Below are positions 24,023 to 33,323 of a DNA stretch of 36,462 nt, one piece after another. The notes beneath the pieces were generated by a model. The model worked only from the letters and a program-made list of their open reading frames with translations, ran no database searches and had not been told where the DNA came from. Each line of letters opens with the position of its first letter. Position 1 is the stretch's first letter. Source of the DNA: an uncultured Bacteroidota bacterium (GTDB lineage: Bacteria; Bacteroidota; Bacteroidia; Chitinophagales; Chitinophagaceae); NCBI GenBank assembly GCA_903929425.1, contig CAIYUO010000041.1:1-36462 (forward strand). The letters are read 5' to 3'. The position numbers and the translations under genes were made by a program.

Positions 24023-25024
24023 GTGTCAGAAAGAAACAATTTTATTGATTACATCCGGATTTTCGCACATAGTGGTCATGGCGGTGCAGGTTGTAAACAT
24101 TTTTTAAGAAACAAATTAACTGCGAAAGGAGGCCCCGATGGTGGTGATGGTGGTCGCGGAGGTCATGTGATTTTAAGAGGAAATTCCCAACTATGGACCT
24201 TATTGCATTTACGTTATCATAAAAACGTAATTGCTGAAGATGGAGAAAACGGAAGTAAGAATAATTGTACAGGTAAGGATGGAAAAGATATTATTATTGA
24301 AGTGCCACTTGGTACCATTGCAAGAGATGAAGAAACAGGAAACATTGAAGCAGAAATTTTAAAAGACGGTCAAGAAATTATATTACTAAAAGGAGGAAGG
24401 GGAGGTTTAGGCAACAGTAATTTTGCAACCGCTACACAACAGGTTCCTGAATATGCACAACCTGGTGAAGATGGCATTGAAGGCTGGAAACAAATTGAAT
24501 TAAAAGTATTAGCCGATGTTGGATTAGTTGGATTTCCTAATGCAGGAAAATCAACATTACTTTCTTCCATTACTGCAGCAAAACCAAAAATTGCTAATTA
24601 CGCTTTTACTACATTAACACCGCAGTTGGGTATGGTTGCATATCGTGATAATCGTTCGTTTTGTATTGCCGATTTACCAGGTATTATTGAAGGAGCTGCT
24701 GAAGGAAAAGGTTTAGGGCACCGTTTTTTAAGACATATTGAAAGAAACGCAGTTTTATTATTTTTAATTCCTTCTGACTCCAACGATCATAAAAAAGAAT
24801 TTGAAATTTTAAAAAACGAGCTCAACGAATTCAATCCTGAACTACTTCAAAAAGAATTTATCATTGCTATCAGTAAGTCTGATTTATTAGATCAAGAATT
24901 ACAAGATGCCATCGAAAAAGAATTACCTGAAAATATTCCTCATATTTTCATATCCTCTGCTATCAATAAAAATTTAGTGGAATTAAAGGATATGCTTTGG
25001 AATGCTTTAAACAAACCGATTTAA
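24023..25024 (+). CDS. obgE: GTPase ObgE/CgtA
   Basis: A 333-residue essential GTPase linked to assembly of the large ribosomal subunit and to stress responses. The N-terminal Obg fold (1-158) has the glycine-rich helices ([18 protein letters not shown]). The G domain has G1 GFPNAGKST (170-178), G3 [26 protein letters not shown] and G4 SKSD. It stops after the G domain, without the variable C-terminal domain found in some species. The start is GTG at 24023, which gives the standard [10 protein letters not shown]-terminus and lies downstream of a recognisable promoter. A bidirectional terminator follows. Confidence 0.96.
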   Translation: MSERNNFIDYIRIFAHSGHGGAGCKHFLRNKLTAKGGPDGGDGGRGGHVILRGNSQLWTLLHLRYHKNVIAEDGENGSKNNCTGKDGKDIIIEVPLGTIARDEETGNIEAEILKDGQEIILLKGGRGGLGNSNFATATQQVPEYAQPGEDGIEGWKQIELKVLADVGLVGFPNAGKSTLLSSITAAKPKIANYAFTTLTPQLGMVAYRDNRSFCIADLPGIIEGAAEGKGLGHRFLRHIERNAVLLFLIPSDSNDHKKEFEILKNELNEFNPELLQKEFIIAISKSDLLDQELQDAIEKELPENIPHIFISSAINKNLVELKDMLWNALNKPI

Positions 25025-25049
25025 AGTAGTAATTGAAAATTTTACAATT

Positions 25050-25080
25050 AAAAAGGCCCGCGAAATTCGCAGGCCTTTTT
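25050..25080. terminator. Bidirectional terminator between obgE and typA
   Basis: AAAAAGGCC (25050-25058) pairs with GGCCTTTTT (25072-25080), with an inner GCG/CGC helix and an AAATT loop. A-tract and T-tract flank it, so it serves both convergent genes. Confidence 0.88.
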
Positions 25081-25102
25081 AATATTTCAAACTAGATGAA
25101 TA

Positions 25103-26905
25103 CTAGTTGTTGTTTGTCTTCGCTGCTTTACTACGCTCATTTTCATCAAGCATTGACTTACGCATACGCACCGACTTTGGTGTTACTTCAATACACTCAT
25201 CAAACTGTATGTACTCCATACACTCTTCTAATGTATATTGAACTTTTGGTGTGATACGAACGCTATCGTCACTTCCACTTGCACGGTGATTGGTTAATTT
25301 CTTCATCTCAACCGCATTGATATTTAAATCACCTGGCTTGATATGCTCTGCCAAAATTTGACCTGCATAAACTTCCTCACCTGGTTCAATAAAGAAACGA
25401 CCTCGGTCTTGTAATTTATCAATGGAGTAAGCTGTTGTTGTACCGCCACCTTTTGCAACTAATACACCATTGCTTCTTCCAGGAATTTGTCCTTTCCAAG
25501 GCTTGTATTCGTTGAAACGGTGCGCCATTACTGCTTCACCTGCAGTTTGTGTTAACATTTGAGAACGTAAACCAATCAATCCTCTTGAAGGAATATCAAA
25601 TTCTAAATGTTGCATGGTACCCTTAGATTCCATAATTAACATTTCTCCTTTTTTCTGAGTTACTAAGTCAATTACTTTACCACTAAAATCACTTGGAACA
25701 TCCACGACTAATATTTCAAACGGCTCATTCTTTTTACCGTCTATTTCTTTTACCAATACTTGTGGGTTACCAACGGTTAATTCATAACCTTCACGACGCA
25801 TTGTTTCAACCAATACACCTAAGTGCAAAATACCACGACCATATACCAAGAAACTATCCGCACTGTCTGTTTCTTCAACACGTAATGCTAAGTTCTTTTC
25901 AGTTTCTTTAATTAAACGATCACGAATATGACGAGAAGTCACAAACTTTCCTTCCTTACCAAAGAAAGGTGAGTTGTTAATACTAAAAGTCATGCTCATT
26001 GTAGGTTCGTCTACACTGATAATAGGTAATGCTTCAGGATTTTCAGGATCTGCAATCGTATCTCCAATATTAAATTCTTCTAAACCAACTACAGCACATA
26101 AATCACCAGAAATAACTTCAGTTACTTTACGCTTACCCATTCCTTCAAATACGTATAATTCTTTTACTTTATTCTTTTTGATGCTTCCGTCTGCTTGTAC
26201 CAACACAATATTTTGACCTTCTTTAATAGTTCCTCTTTCAACTTTACCAATGGCAATACGACCTAAGAAAGTAGAATAGTCTAATGAAGTAATTTGCATT
26301 TGTGTATGACCTTCCTTCACATCTGGACCTGGTACATATTTTAAGATACCATCCATTAAAGGAGTGATGTCTTCACATTGTGTCAAGCTATCATTAAACC
26401 AACCATTCTTACCACTACCATAAAATGTAGGGAAGTTTAATTGTTCTTCGGTTGCATCTAAATTGAAAAATAATTCAAAAACTGCATCGTGTACTTCGTC
26501 AGGACGGCAGTTTTCTTTGTCTACTTTATTGATGATTACAATTGGTTTTAAATTCAATTGCAATGCTTTTTGTAATACGAAACGAGTTTGAGGCATTGGA
26601 CCTTCAAAAGCATCCACTAACAAACATACACCGTCTGCCATTTTTAATACACGCTCTACTTCACCACCAAAGTCAGAGTGACCTGGAGTATCAATTACGT
26701 TGATTTTAACGCCTTTATAAGTTACAGAAGCGTTCTTACTTAAAATGGTAATACCTCTTTCACGCTCTAATTCATTACTATCCATGATAAGATCACCAGT
26801 CTCCTGGTTGTCTCTGAATACCTTTGTTGCGTGCAAAATTTTGTCAACCAATGTAGTTTTACCGTGGTCAACGTGGGCTATAATAGCGATGTTTCTTATT
26901 TCCAT
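25103..26905 (-). CDS. typA: Translational GTPase TypA/BipA
   Basis: A 600-residue ribosome-associated GTPase of the elongation-factor family, involved in 50S assembly and stress adaptation. G1 is AHVDHGKTT (10-18), switch and G2 are in RERGITI, G3 is DTPGHSDFGGEVERVL and G4 is NKVD. EF-G-like domains II, III and V follow, then the BipA-specific C-terminal domain (HRFNEYKPWKGQIPGR and LTNHRASGSDDSVRI). Length is typical (about 600). The ATG at 26905 is the natural start. A TACCTTTG element lies 17 bases upstream on the minus strand. It converges on obgE, another ribosome-assembly GTPase. Confidence 0.97.
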   Translation of the reverse strand: MEIRNIAIIAHVDHGKTTLVDKILHATKVFRDNQETGDLIMDSNELERERGITILSKNASVTYKGVKINVIDTPGHSDFGGEVERVLKMADGVCLLVDAFEGPMPQTRFVLQKALQLNLKPIVIINKVDKENCRPDEVHDAVFELFFNLDATEEQLNFPTFYGSGKNGWFNDSLTQCEDITPLMDGILKYVPGPDVKEGHTQMQITSLDYSTFLGRIAIGKVERGTIKEGQNIVLVQADGSIKKNKVKELYVFEGMGKRKVTEVISGDLCAVVGLEEFNIGDTIADPENPEALPIISVDEPTMSMTFSINNSPFFGKEGKFVTSRHIRDRLIKETEKNLALRVEETDSADSFLVYGRGILHLGVLVETMRREGYELTVGNPQVLVKEIDGKKNEPFEILVVDVPSDFSGKVIDLVTQKKGEMLIMESKGTMQHLEFDIPSRGLIGLRSQMLTQTAGEAVMAHRFNEYKPWKGQIPGRSNGVLVAKGGGTTTAYSIDKLQDRGRFFIEPGEEVYAGQILAEHIKPGDLNINAVEMKKLTNHRASGSDDSVRITPKVQYTLEECMEYIQFDECIEVTPKSVRMRKSMLDENERSKAAKTNNN

Positions 26906-26922
26906 GTACTGTTTTGAGGGTG

Positions 26923-26930
26923 CAAAGGTA
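26923..26930 (-). promoter_or_regulatory. -7 promoter element of typA
   Basis: TACCTTTG on the minus strand is an exact TAnnTTTG match. A TTTTG at 26959-26955 is the nearest -33 candidate, with a somewhat long spacer (24 bases). Confidence 0.5.
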
Positions 26931-26981
26931 CGCCCTTTATAGTCCTAAAAAAAACAAAACAGATAAAAGGATTATTAAGTA

Positions 26982-28070
26982 TTACACCCTAATATATATT
27001 TTGTATTTATTTAATATATAACCCAATAACCAGCAAATCAACATAAAGGAGATTGCAAAGGCCAAAGAAGCCCAATAAGGGGCAAAAAAGGAGAAACCAT
27101 GTTGGAAAATCCAGCTAAATAAGGAAATATCACCCACTTTCAAGGTATTTAGGGTAATGGCCAGAATTTCAGAAAATAAATAGATGACTAAAGGATTTTT
27201 ACCAAAAATTTCAAAAAAGCTCGAAAATTGGAGTTGTCGCTGTAGTTCAATTCGGTAAATAATGGTGCCAATAATAACCATATCCAAACCAACCGTTAAC
27301 ATTACAAAGCTACTTGACCATAATTTTTTATTAATTGGGAATTGATAATTCCACATAAAACCAAGGAAAATAAAACCTGCACCCCACATTAATAAATGAG
27401 TAAGTCCTTCATATGTTTTCCCTTTTTCTTGTATAAACTTACCCACTCTAAATCCTATTAATACATTTACGATGGCTGGTATTGTACTTAGCCAACCTTC
27501 AGGATCAAATGCAATACCCTCGCCGTGATACATATGTGAATCACCCATCAACCACTTGTCAAATAAAATACCTGCATTACCTGTTATGGTTAATTCCTGA
27601 CCAGCAATGCCAAAGTGAATACTGATATACCAGTAAACTAAAAGTAAAACACCTGCTAATATCATTAATACTCGTTCATGCATATAATGCGCAATTAAAG
27701 AACCTAAACCATAACATAATGCAATGCGTTGCAAAACACCCAATATTCTAGTATTTTCAATAGGGCCTGTAAATGGAAACCAATACATTAGATAGCCTAA
27801 TAAAAATATAAGTAGCGTTCTTTTGGTAATTCTAAATAATACAGTACTACTGGAAAGCTTCTCCCATTTTGGCAAAACAAAACTCATGGCGTTGCCAACA
27901 GCAAACAAAAAGGAGGGGAATACTAAATCGGTGGGCGTAAAGCCATCCCATTTTGCATGTAAAAATGGAGCAAAAGTTGCAGCACCATCTCCAGGCGTAT
28001 TCACAATAATCATCAAGCAAATGGTCATCCCTCTAAATACATCAAGGGATAAAAATCTTTGATTGGTCAT
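26982..28070 (-). CDS. DUF5009/HGSNAT-like multi-pass membrane acyltransferase
   Basis: A 362-residue integral membrane protein with about ten hydrophobic helices. The N-terminus RFLSLDVFRGMTICLMIIVNTPGDG and the following TPTDLVFPSFLFAVGNAM match the bacterial relatives of heparan-alpha-glucosaminide N-acetyltransferase (DUF5009/DUF1624/YeiB-like acyltransferases), including the conserved D-x-x-R-G at the start of the first helix. These are thought to move acetyl groups across the membrane to sugars in the periplasm. The target is not known here. It is divergent from the alpha/beta hydrolase gene (81-base gap), with typA downstream on the same strand. Confidence 0.88.
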   Translation of the reverse strand: MTNQRFLSLDVFRGMTICLMIIVNTPGDGAATFAPFLHAKWDGFTPTDLVFPSFLFAVGNAMSFVLPKWEKLSSSTVLFRITKRTLLIFLLGYLMYWFPFTGPIENTRILGVLQRIALCYGLGSLIAHYMHERVLMILAGVLLLVYWYISIHFGIAGQELTITGNAGILFDKWLMGDSHMYHGEGIAFDPEGWLSTIPAIVNVLIGFRVGKFIQEKGKTYEGLTHLLMWGAGFIFLGFMWNYQFPINKKLWSSSFVMLTVGLDMVIIGTIIYRIELQRQLQFSSFFEIFGKNPLVIYLFSEILAITLNTLKVGDISLFSWIFQHGFSFFAPYWASLAFAISFMLICWLLGYILNKYKIYIRV

Positions 28071-28151
28071 AGCAACGTTTTTAGTGTATCAAGATACGCA
28101 AAAAATTTTTTAATCAACTTTGAATTAATTAGCTTTAACAAAATAAATTAT
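28071..28151. promoter_or_regulatory. Divergent promoter region with small palindrome
   Basis: This 81-base AT-rich gap lies between the divergent membrane-protein and hydrolase genes. It contains the inverted repeat GTATC-AA-GATAC (28086-28097) and two near matches to the -7 element on the plus strand (CAACTTTG and TAGCTTTA, about 28115-28135). No element is good enough to name with confidence. Confidence 0.3.
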
Positions 28152-29135
28152 ATGCGATTCCTGAAATACACGAGCATTATCTTAATCATACTTACGACTG
28201 TTTATTTTTTAGGGCCACACCCGAGTCCAGCAATCTTAGAAAATACATTACCCAATATTCCGGCTGCAGTAAATTTAGATAGCTTCATTCAAGCAGGCGA
28301 AAAACAACACAAACTTAAAGCCAATAATGAAGCAAAAATTATTTGGGCAGATAGTTTGCATCAACCTACTGAATATGCCATTGTATACTTACATGGATTC
28401 AGTGCAAGCCAAATGGAAGGAGCGCCTGTGCATGAAAATATTGCAAAAGCATTTCATTGTAATTTATACCTAGCAAGACAAGCGGAGCATGGAATTGACA
28501 CGACCGAAGACCTTGTAAATTTAACAGCTGAAAAATATTGGGAGTCCGCAAAATTCGCTTATGCTATTGGAAAAAAATTAGGCAAAAAAGTAATTATCAT
28601 GAGCACTTCAACAGGGGGCACTCTTTCTCTGCAATTAGCTGCAACCTATCCTGAAATTGCGGGGCTCGTTATGTATTCACCCAATATTGAAATTAACAAT
28701 CCAGCAGCTAGTGTATTAAATAATCCTTGGGGATTACAAATTGCAAGATTTGTAAAAGGAGGAAACTATGCAGTCATAAATTACACAAATAATGATTATC
28801 CGAAATACTGGAATGCTAAATATCGTTTAGAATCAACCATCGAACTTCAAAATTTAATTGAAGCAACCATGACTAATGAAACATTTAGTAAAGTAAAACA
28901 ACCAACACTAGTTTTATACTATTACAAGGATGAACAACATCAAGACAATGTGGTAAAAGTAAGTGGCATTAAAAAAATGTTCGCAGCCATTGCTACTCCT
29001 GATAGTTTGAAAAAGATGGTTGCCATTCCTAATGCAGGAAGCCATGTACTTGCTTCACCTATTGTTTCTAAGGATATTGTTAGCGTTGAAAAAGAAACCG
29101 CTAATTTTATGAAGTCAATATTTTTTAAACAATAA
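28152..29135 (+). CDS. Alpha/beta hydrolase, membrane-anchored or secreted
   Basis: A 327-residue serine hydrolase of the alpha/beta fold with an N-terminal hydrophobic helix (residues 5-20), acting outside the cytoplasm. The oxyanion region is YLHGFSASQMEG (79-90). The nucleophile elbow reads STSTG (S151-G155), with Ser153 as the likely nucleophile; the usual first Gly of GxSxG is Ser. Probable acid and histidine lie in YYKDEQHQDN and NAGSHVLASP near the C-terminus. The frame is open from 28059, but ATG 28152 (MRFLKYTSIILIILTTVYF) gives a proper membrane signal. The substrate is unknown. Its stop codon directly abuts that of the convergent GH130 gene. Confidence 0.88.
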   Translation: MRFLKYTSIILIILTTVYFLGPHPSPAILENTLPNIPAAVNLDSFIQAGEKQHKLKANNEAKIIWADSLHQPTEYAIVYLHGFSASQMEGAPVHENIAKAFHCNLYLARQAEHGIDTTEDLVNLTAEKYWESAKFAYAIGKKLGKKVIIMSTSTGGTLSLQLAATYPEIAGLVMYSPNIEINNPAASVLNNPWGLQIARFVKGGNYAVINYTNNDYPKYWNAKYRLESTIELQNLIEATMTNETFSKVKQPTLVLYYYKDEQHQDNVVKVSGIKKMFAAIATPDSLKKMVAIPNAGSHVLASPIVSKDIVSVEKETANFMKSIFFKQ

Positions 29136-30218
29136 TTATGGCTTTGCAACAGCAACTGCAATTTTAGAATCGGCAGTGCCATAATATAATAACCATTGAT
29201 TGTTAAAATAAACAAGTCCTTCAATAAAGCAAACATTGTTTACTTCCCCTTTTAGCTCATACGCTTTATCGGGATGCATAAAATAATTACGCGAACGTTC
29301 CATTAATTTATACGGCTCATTAATATCAAACAAAGCTTGTCCGGCAGCATAGGTAAATTTAGGTTGAGTTTTGTCATTATGATTGGCTGCATTGCTACTA
29401 TTATAAATTAGTACAATTCCCTTTGTGGTGTATAATGCATAGGGGCCTGGCTCCACTAAACGACTATCAAAATAACCTGCTCTTGGTTGTAATACACTCA
29501 CTAACTTTTGGCTTTCACTATTTTCTAAAGGTTCCCAATGTAGTAAGTCATTTGAATAAGCCATATACAAATCCGTATCGCCAAAATACATCCAATATTT
29601 GCCATTCAATTTTTTAGCAACCATTTTTTCACCAACTCGTTCAACCACAATGGCACCTGATTTTGACCAGCTATTAATATATTTTGATGATTTCAAAACA
29701 GGGCCGTGTTTTTCCCAATGTGTAAAATCATAGGTAGTTGCAAAACATAGTCTTGCTGTTTTACCATCATAGGAAGTATAAGTAAGCATATAGCCGCTAT
29801 CAGGCATCGCTACAATTCGCGGATCTTCAACACCTCCCTTCCATTCATATTTTAACATGGAATCATTAGCTGGGTAAAAAACAGGGGCAGGTTGTTTTTT
29901 AAAATGAATGCCGTCCTCACTTATTGCTAATCCAAGTCTTGAAGTCATTGCACTATCCTGTGCACGATAAAGTAAATAAACTTTGCGGTCCTTTACAAAT
30001 GCAGTTGGATTTAATACATTTTTTGACTGCCATTGGACATTGGCATGCTGGACCGGACAAATAAAATTATAAGCTGTGTCGGGAAGTAAAATTGGATTAG
30101 CACTATCTACTTTTACAAACCTGTTAAACGACCAAGCGGCCTGTGATGTATCCTCATTATTGGAAAAATCACAGGCCGCTAGTATAAATAAGGTACAAAC
30201 AAGTAAAATGTTTTTCAT
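29136..30218 (-). CDS. GH130-family glycoside phosphorylase/hydrolase lipoprotein
   Basis: A 360-residue lipoprotein (MKNILLVCTLFILAAC, lipidated C16) with a five-bladed beta-propeller of the GH130 type. Diagnostic features are NPTAFVKDRKVYLLYRA (70-86), GGVEDPRIV (128-136) with the conserved E-D-P-R, and the C-terminal WLLYYGTADSKIAVAVA. GH130 enzymes are mostly beta-mannoside phosphorylases, and some are beta-1,2-mannosidases. Which reaction applies here is not decidable without comparing the phosphate-binding residues. It begins 24 bases after the RND pump gene on the same strand and appears co-transcribed, although no mannan-utilisation genes (SusC/SusD) are near. Its stop codon directly abuts the convergent hydrolase stop. 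Confidence 0.85.
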   Translation of the reverse strand: MKNILLVCTLFILAACDFSNNEDTSQAAWSFNRFVKVDSANPILLPDTAYNFICPVQHANVQWQSKNVLNPTAFVKDRKVYLLYRAQDSAMTSRLGLAISEDGIHFKKQPAPVFYPANDSMLKYEWKGGVEDPRIVAMPDSGYMLTYTSYDGKTARLCFATTYDFTHWEKHGPVLKSSKYINSWSKSGAIVVERVGEKMVAKKLNGKYWMYFGDTDLYMAYSNDLLHWEPLENSESQKLVSVLQPRAGYFDSRLVEPGPYALYTTKGIVLIYNSSNAANHNDKTQPKFTYAAGQALFDINEPYKLMERSRNYFMHPDKAYELKGEVNNVCFIEGLVYFNNQWLLYYGTADSKIAVAVAKP

Positions 30219-30242
30219 GCTAACAAGTTACAAAATTTGTAA

Positions 30243-33200
30243 CTAATCAACTTGTCTTCTATGTTTACTTGACATATAGGTATAAACCGATGGAATTACA
30301 AATAAGGTAAGTACTAATGAAAATAATAAACCTCCAACAATTACAGTTCCTAGTGGTTTACGACTAGTTGCCGCGGCACCTAAACTAATAGCAATGGGCA
30401 ATGCACCTAAGGCAGTAGCTAAACTAGTCATTAAAATGGGGCGGAAACGTTGTGCTGCAGCTTCTAAAACGGCCTCTTTAATAGGAAGGCCAGCTTCGCG
30501 TTTTTTATTAGCAAATTCTACAATTAAAATTCCATTTTTAGTTACCAATCCAATCAACATGATAATTCCAATTTGAGAAAATATATTAAGTGTTTGATCA
30601 AATAACCATAAACATAAAAGTGCCCCTGCTAATGCTAAAGGAACGGTAATCATGATTATAAATGGATCGGTAAAGCTTTCAAATTGTGCTGCTAATACCA
30701 AGTAAATTAAAATCAAGGCTAACAGTAAAGCTTGTGACGTATTAGAAGAACTTTCTTTAAAGTCTCTACTTGGACCACTTAAGGCTGTTTGAAAACTTTC
30801 ATCCAATTGATCTTTTGCAATTTTTTCCATGGCAGCTACTCCATCACCAATAGTTTTACCTTCGGCTAATGAAGCCGACACAGTTGCAGCGTTAAATCGA
30901 TTGTAGTGATATAGGTTGGGTGGGTTACTATTTTCTTCGGTAATTAATACACTTGATATAGGAATGTTTTCACCCTTGTTATTTCTGACATAAATTTTAT
31001 TAATGTCCGTAGGTTCATTTCTTTCAGATCTAGATACCTGCGTGATAACTTGGTACTGACGATCGTTCATGATAAAATAAGCCGATCGCGCACCGCTAAA
31101 TGCTGCTTGCAAAGCTTGAGCAACATCGGCTGTTGTCAAACCTAAATCCCTAACCCTCATACGATCAATTGATAAATCTAATTCCGGTTTATTAAACTTT
31201 AAGTTCACGTCCACATTTTGGAATGTCTTGTCTTTTCTGGCTGCTTCTAAAAATTTAGGTATCGCCGTTTTAATTTTTTGAAAGTCTAAATTTTGAATAA
31301 TAAACTGAACAGGCAAAGAACCTCTTGACATCATACCGACTGAAATAGTTTGTTCTTCAATTGCAAATACACGAACGTTTTTAAAACGCTTCATTTTTTT
31401 ATTTAAGTCAGCTGCAATTTCTGATTGAGTTCTTTTTCTATCCGTTTTATCCACTAATCCTAAACGACCTGATGCTGAGCTATTACCACTATTACCACCG
31501 TATCCAGGAACACTACCCCAAGTAAATGCTTGTTCAGGGAAAGAATCTTGCATGATTCTTACTGCCTTTAATAAATCCCCTTTCATGTCCTCGTAACTTG
31601 TTCCTTCAGCGCCTGACAAGGTAATTCTGATAGAGCCTTTGTCTTCTAAGGGGGCCAATTCACTTTGAATGGTTTTGCCAAGTATAAAAATTAATCCTAC
31701 ACAGGCAATAACAATCACCCAAGCAAACCAACGAATTTTTAAAAACCCATTTAATAAATTTTTATAGCCTAATTCAATTCCTTTAAAGAATGGTTCAGTG
31801 CGTTCATAAAACTTACCGTGTGCTCCGTCCTTTCGGTTTAAGTACACATTCAATACGGGTGTAATGGTTAAGGAAACGAATGCCGACACTAATACTGCTC
31901 CTGCAACAACAACCCCAAATTCTTTGAATAAGGATCCTACAAAACCTTGTAAAAAAATCACCGGCATAAATACAACCGCTAACGTAATAGATGTTGAAAT
32001 AACAGCGAAGAAAATTTCTTTACTTCCTTCCCTCGCAGCATCTTTCAAGGACAAGCCCTCCTCCAATTTTCGAAAAATATTTTCAGTAACTACAATACCA
32101 TCATCTACCACCAAGCCTGTAGCTAATACAATGGCTAGTAAGGTTAATACATTAATAGAAAAGCCAGCTAAATACATAATAAAGAAAGTGGCAATTAATG
32201 AAATGGGTATATCAATTAAAGGCCTTATTGCAATTAACCAGTTTCTAAAAAAGAAGAAAATAACAAACACAACCAATACAAATGAAATAACAATGGTTTC
32301 TTTAACTTCCGATAATGCACGTCTAATATTTAAAGTATTGTCAATAGGAATAGCAAATTCAATATCTGATTTATTTTGCTTTTTTACCTCTTCTAATCTT
32401 TTATAAAATTCGTCTGCAATTTTTATTTGATTCGCTCCTGGTTGAGGTGAAATAGTTAACATCACCACCGGCACTCCATTGAAATAAGTACCCTGATCTT
32501 CTTGTTCTGGACCTAATTCTACTTTAGCAATGTCACCTAATCTTACAATACCAGTGGCATCTTCTTTTAAAATAATATCTCTAAAGTCAGATTCTTTACT
32601 TAATCTTCCTAACGTACGAATTACAAATTCTGATTTATTTCCATAAATACCGCCAGCAGGCAATTCAATGTTTTCTTTATTCAATGCAGTTTGAATATCA
32701 TTAAAAGCTATACCATGTGCATTTAATAAGTCAGCATTTGGATAAATACGCATTGATTGTCGCTTACCTCTAATACCTACATTACTTACTTCGTCAATGG
32801 TTTGAAACCTTTGTTGTAAAACATTTTCTGTGTACTCTGTAAGTTCTAATAAACCTTTGGTTTTACTTCTAACAGTCAACATTAAAATAAAATCACTTGC
32901 ATCAGCCTTTGAAACAACAGGAGGGCTAGAAAGGTCCTGTGGTAAAGATCGAGTTGCTTGAGATACTTTATCACGCACGTCATTTGCTGCTGTTTCTAAG
33001 TTTACGCCTAAATTAAACTCAACAGTAATATTTGAATTTCCAACTGAACTTGACGAATTAATAGTTTTAATGCCAGGTATACCATTAATGCTTTTTTCTA
33101 AAGGTTCCGTAATTTGACTTTGGATCACCTCGGCATTCGCTCCAGTATAAGAAGTTTGAACCATGATAATCGGCGGATCAATAGCAGGGTATTCCCTTAA

Positions 33201-33299
33201 GGCTAAAAAAGAAAAGCCAACTAATCCAAAAATAATAATGGCAATATTCATTACGGTAGCAAGTACCGGACGTTTTAAGGAGAGTTCAGATATATTCAT
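30243..33299 (-). CDS. RND efflux pump, HAE-1 type inner-membrane transporter
   Basis: A 1018-residue AcrB/MexB-like proton-driven transporter. Twelve membrane helices and two large periplasmic loops are visible. The proton-relay aspartates lie in helix 4 (LATGLVVDDGIVVTENIFR) and the lysine in helix 10 (MLIGLVTKNGILIVEFANKK). The N-terminus SLKRPVLATVMNIAIIIFGLVGF is typical. Substrates could be drugs, lipids or other hydrophobic compounds. It follows the adaptor gene by 24 bases; no outer-membrane TolC-like gene is in the operon, so the exit duct must be encoded elsewhere. Confidence 0.95.
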   Translation of the reverse strand: MNISELSLKRPVLATVMNIAIIIFGLVGFSFLALREYPAIDPPIIMVQTSYTGANAEVIQSQITEPLEKSINGIPGIKTINSSSSVGNSNITVEFNLGVNLETAANDVRDKVSQATRSLPQDLSSPPVVSKADASDFILMLTVRSKTKGLLELTEYTENVLQQRFQTIDEVSNVGIRGKRQSMRIYPNADLLNAHGIAFNDIQTALNKENIELPAGGIYGNKSEFVIRTLGRLSKESDFRDIILKEDATGIVRLGDIAKVELGPEQEDQGTYFNGVPVVMLTISPQPGANQIKIADEFYKRLEEVKKQNKSDIEFAIPIDNTLNIRRALSEVKETIVISFVLVVFVIFFFFRNWLIAIRPLIDIPISLIATFFIMYLAGFSINVLTLLAIVLATGLVVDDGIVVTENIFRKLEEGLSLKDAAREGSKEIFFAVISTSITLAVVFMPVIFLQGFVGSLFKEFGVVVAGAVLVSAFVSLTITPVLNVYLNRKDGAHGKFYERTEPFFKGIELGYKNLLNGFLKIRWFAWVIVIACVGLIFILGKTIQSELAPLEDKGSIRITLSGAEGTSYEDMKGDLLKAVRIMQDSFPEQAFTWGSVPGYGGNSGNSSASGRLGLVDKTDRKRTQSEIAADLNKKMKRFKNVRVFAIEEQTISVGMMSRGSLPVQFIIQNLDFQKIKTAIPKFLEAARKDKTFQNVDVNLKFNKPELDLSIDRMRVRDLGLTTADVAQALQAAFSGARSAYFIMNDRQYQVITQVSRSERNEPTDINKIYVRNNKGENIPISSVLITEENSNPPNLYHYNRFNAATVSASLAEGKTIGDGVAAMEKIAKDQLDESFQTALSGPSRDFKESSSNTSQALLLALILIYLVLAAQFESFTDPFIIMITVPLALAGALLCLWLFDQTLNIFSQIGIIMLIGLVTKNGILIVEFANKKREAGLPIKEAVLEAAAQRFRPILMTSLATALGALPIAISLGAAATSRKPLGTVIVGGLLFSLVLTLFVIPSVYTYMSSKHRRQVD

Positions 33300-33323
33300 C
33301 TAGATAACTTGAGTTGTTAAAGC

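Noticed and set aside
28059..28151. Longer N-terminus for the alpha/beta hydrolase
   Set aside because: It would overlap the divergent membrane-protein gene and push the signal helix inward; ATG 28152 is a better start.
31864..32406. 180-residue open frame antisense to the RND pump
   Set aside because: Thr/Asn/Lys/Ile-biased translation with no domain, lying wholly inside the pump gene; typical of the reverse strand of a hydrophobic coding region.
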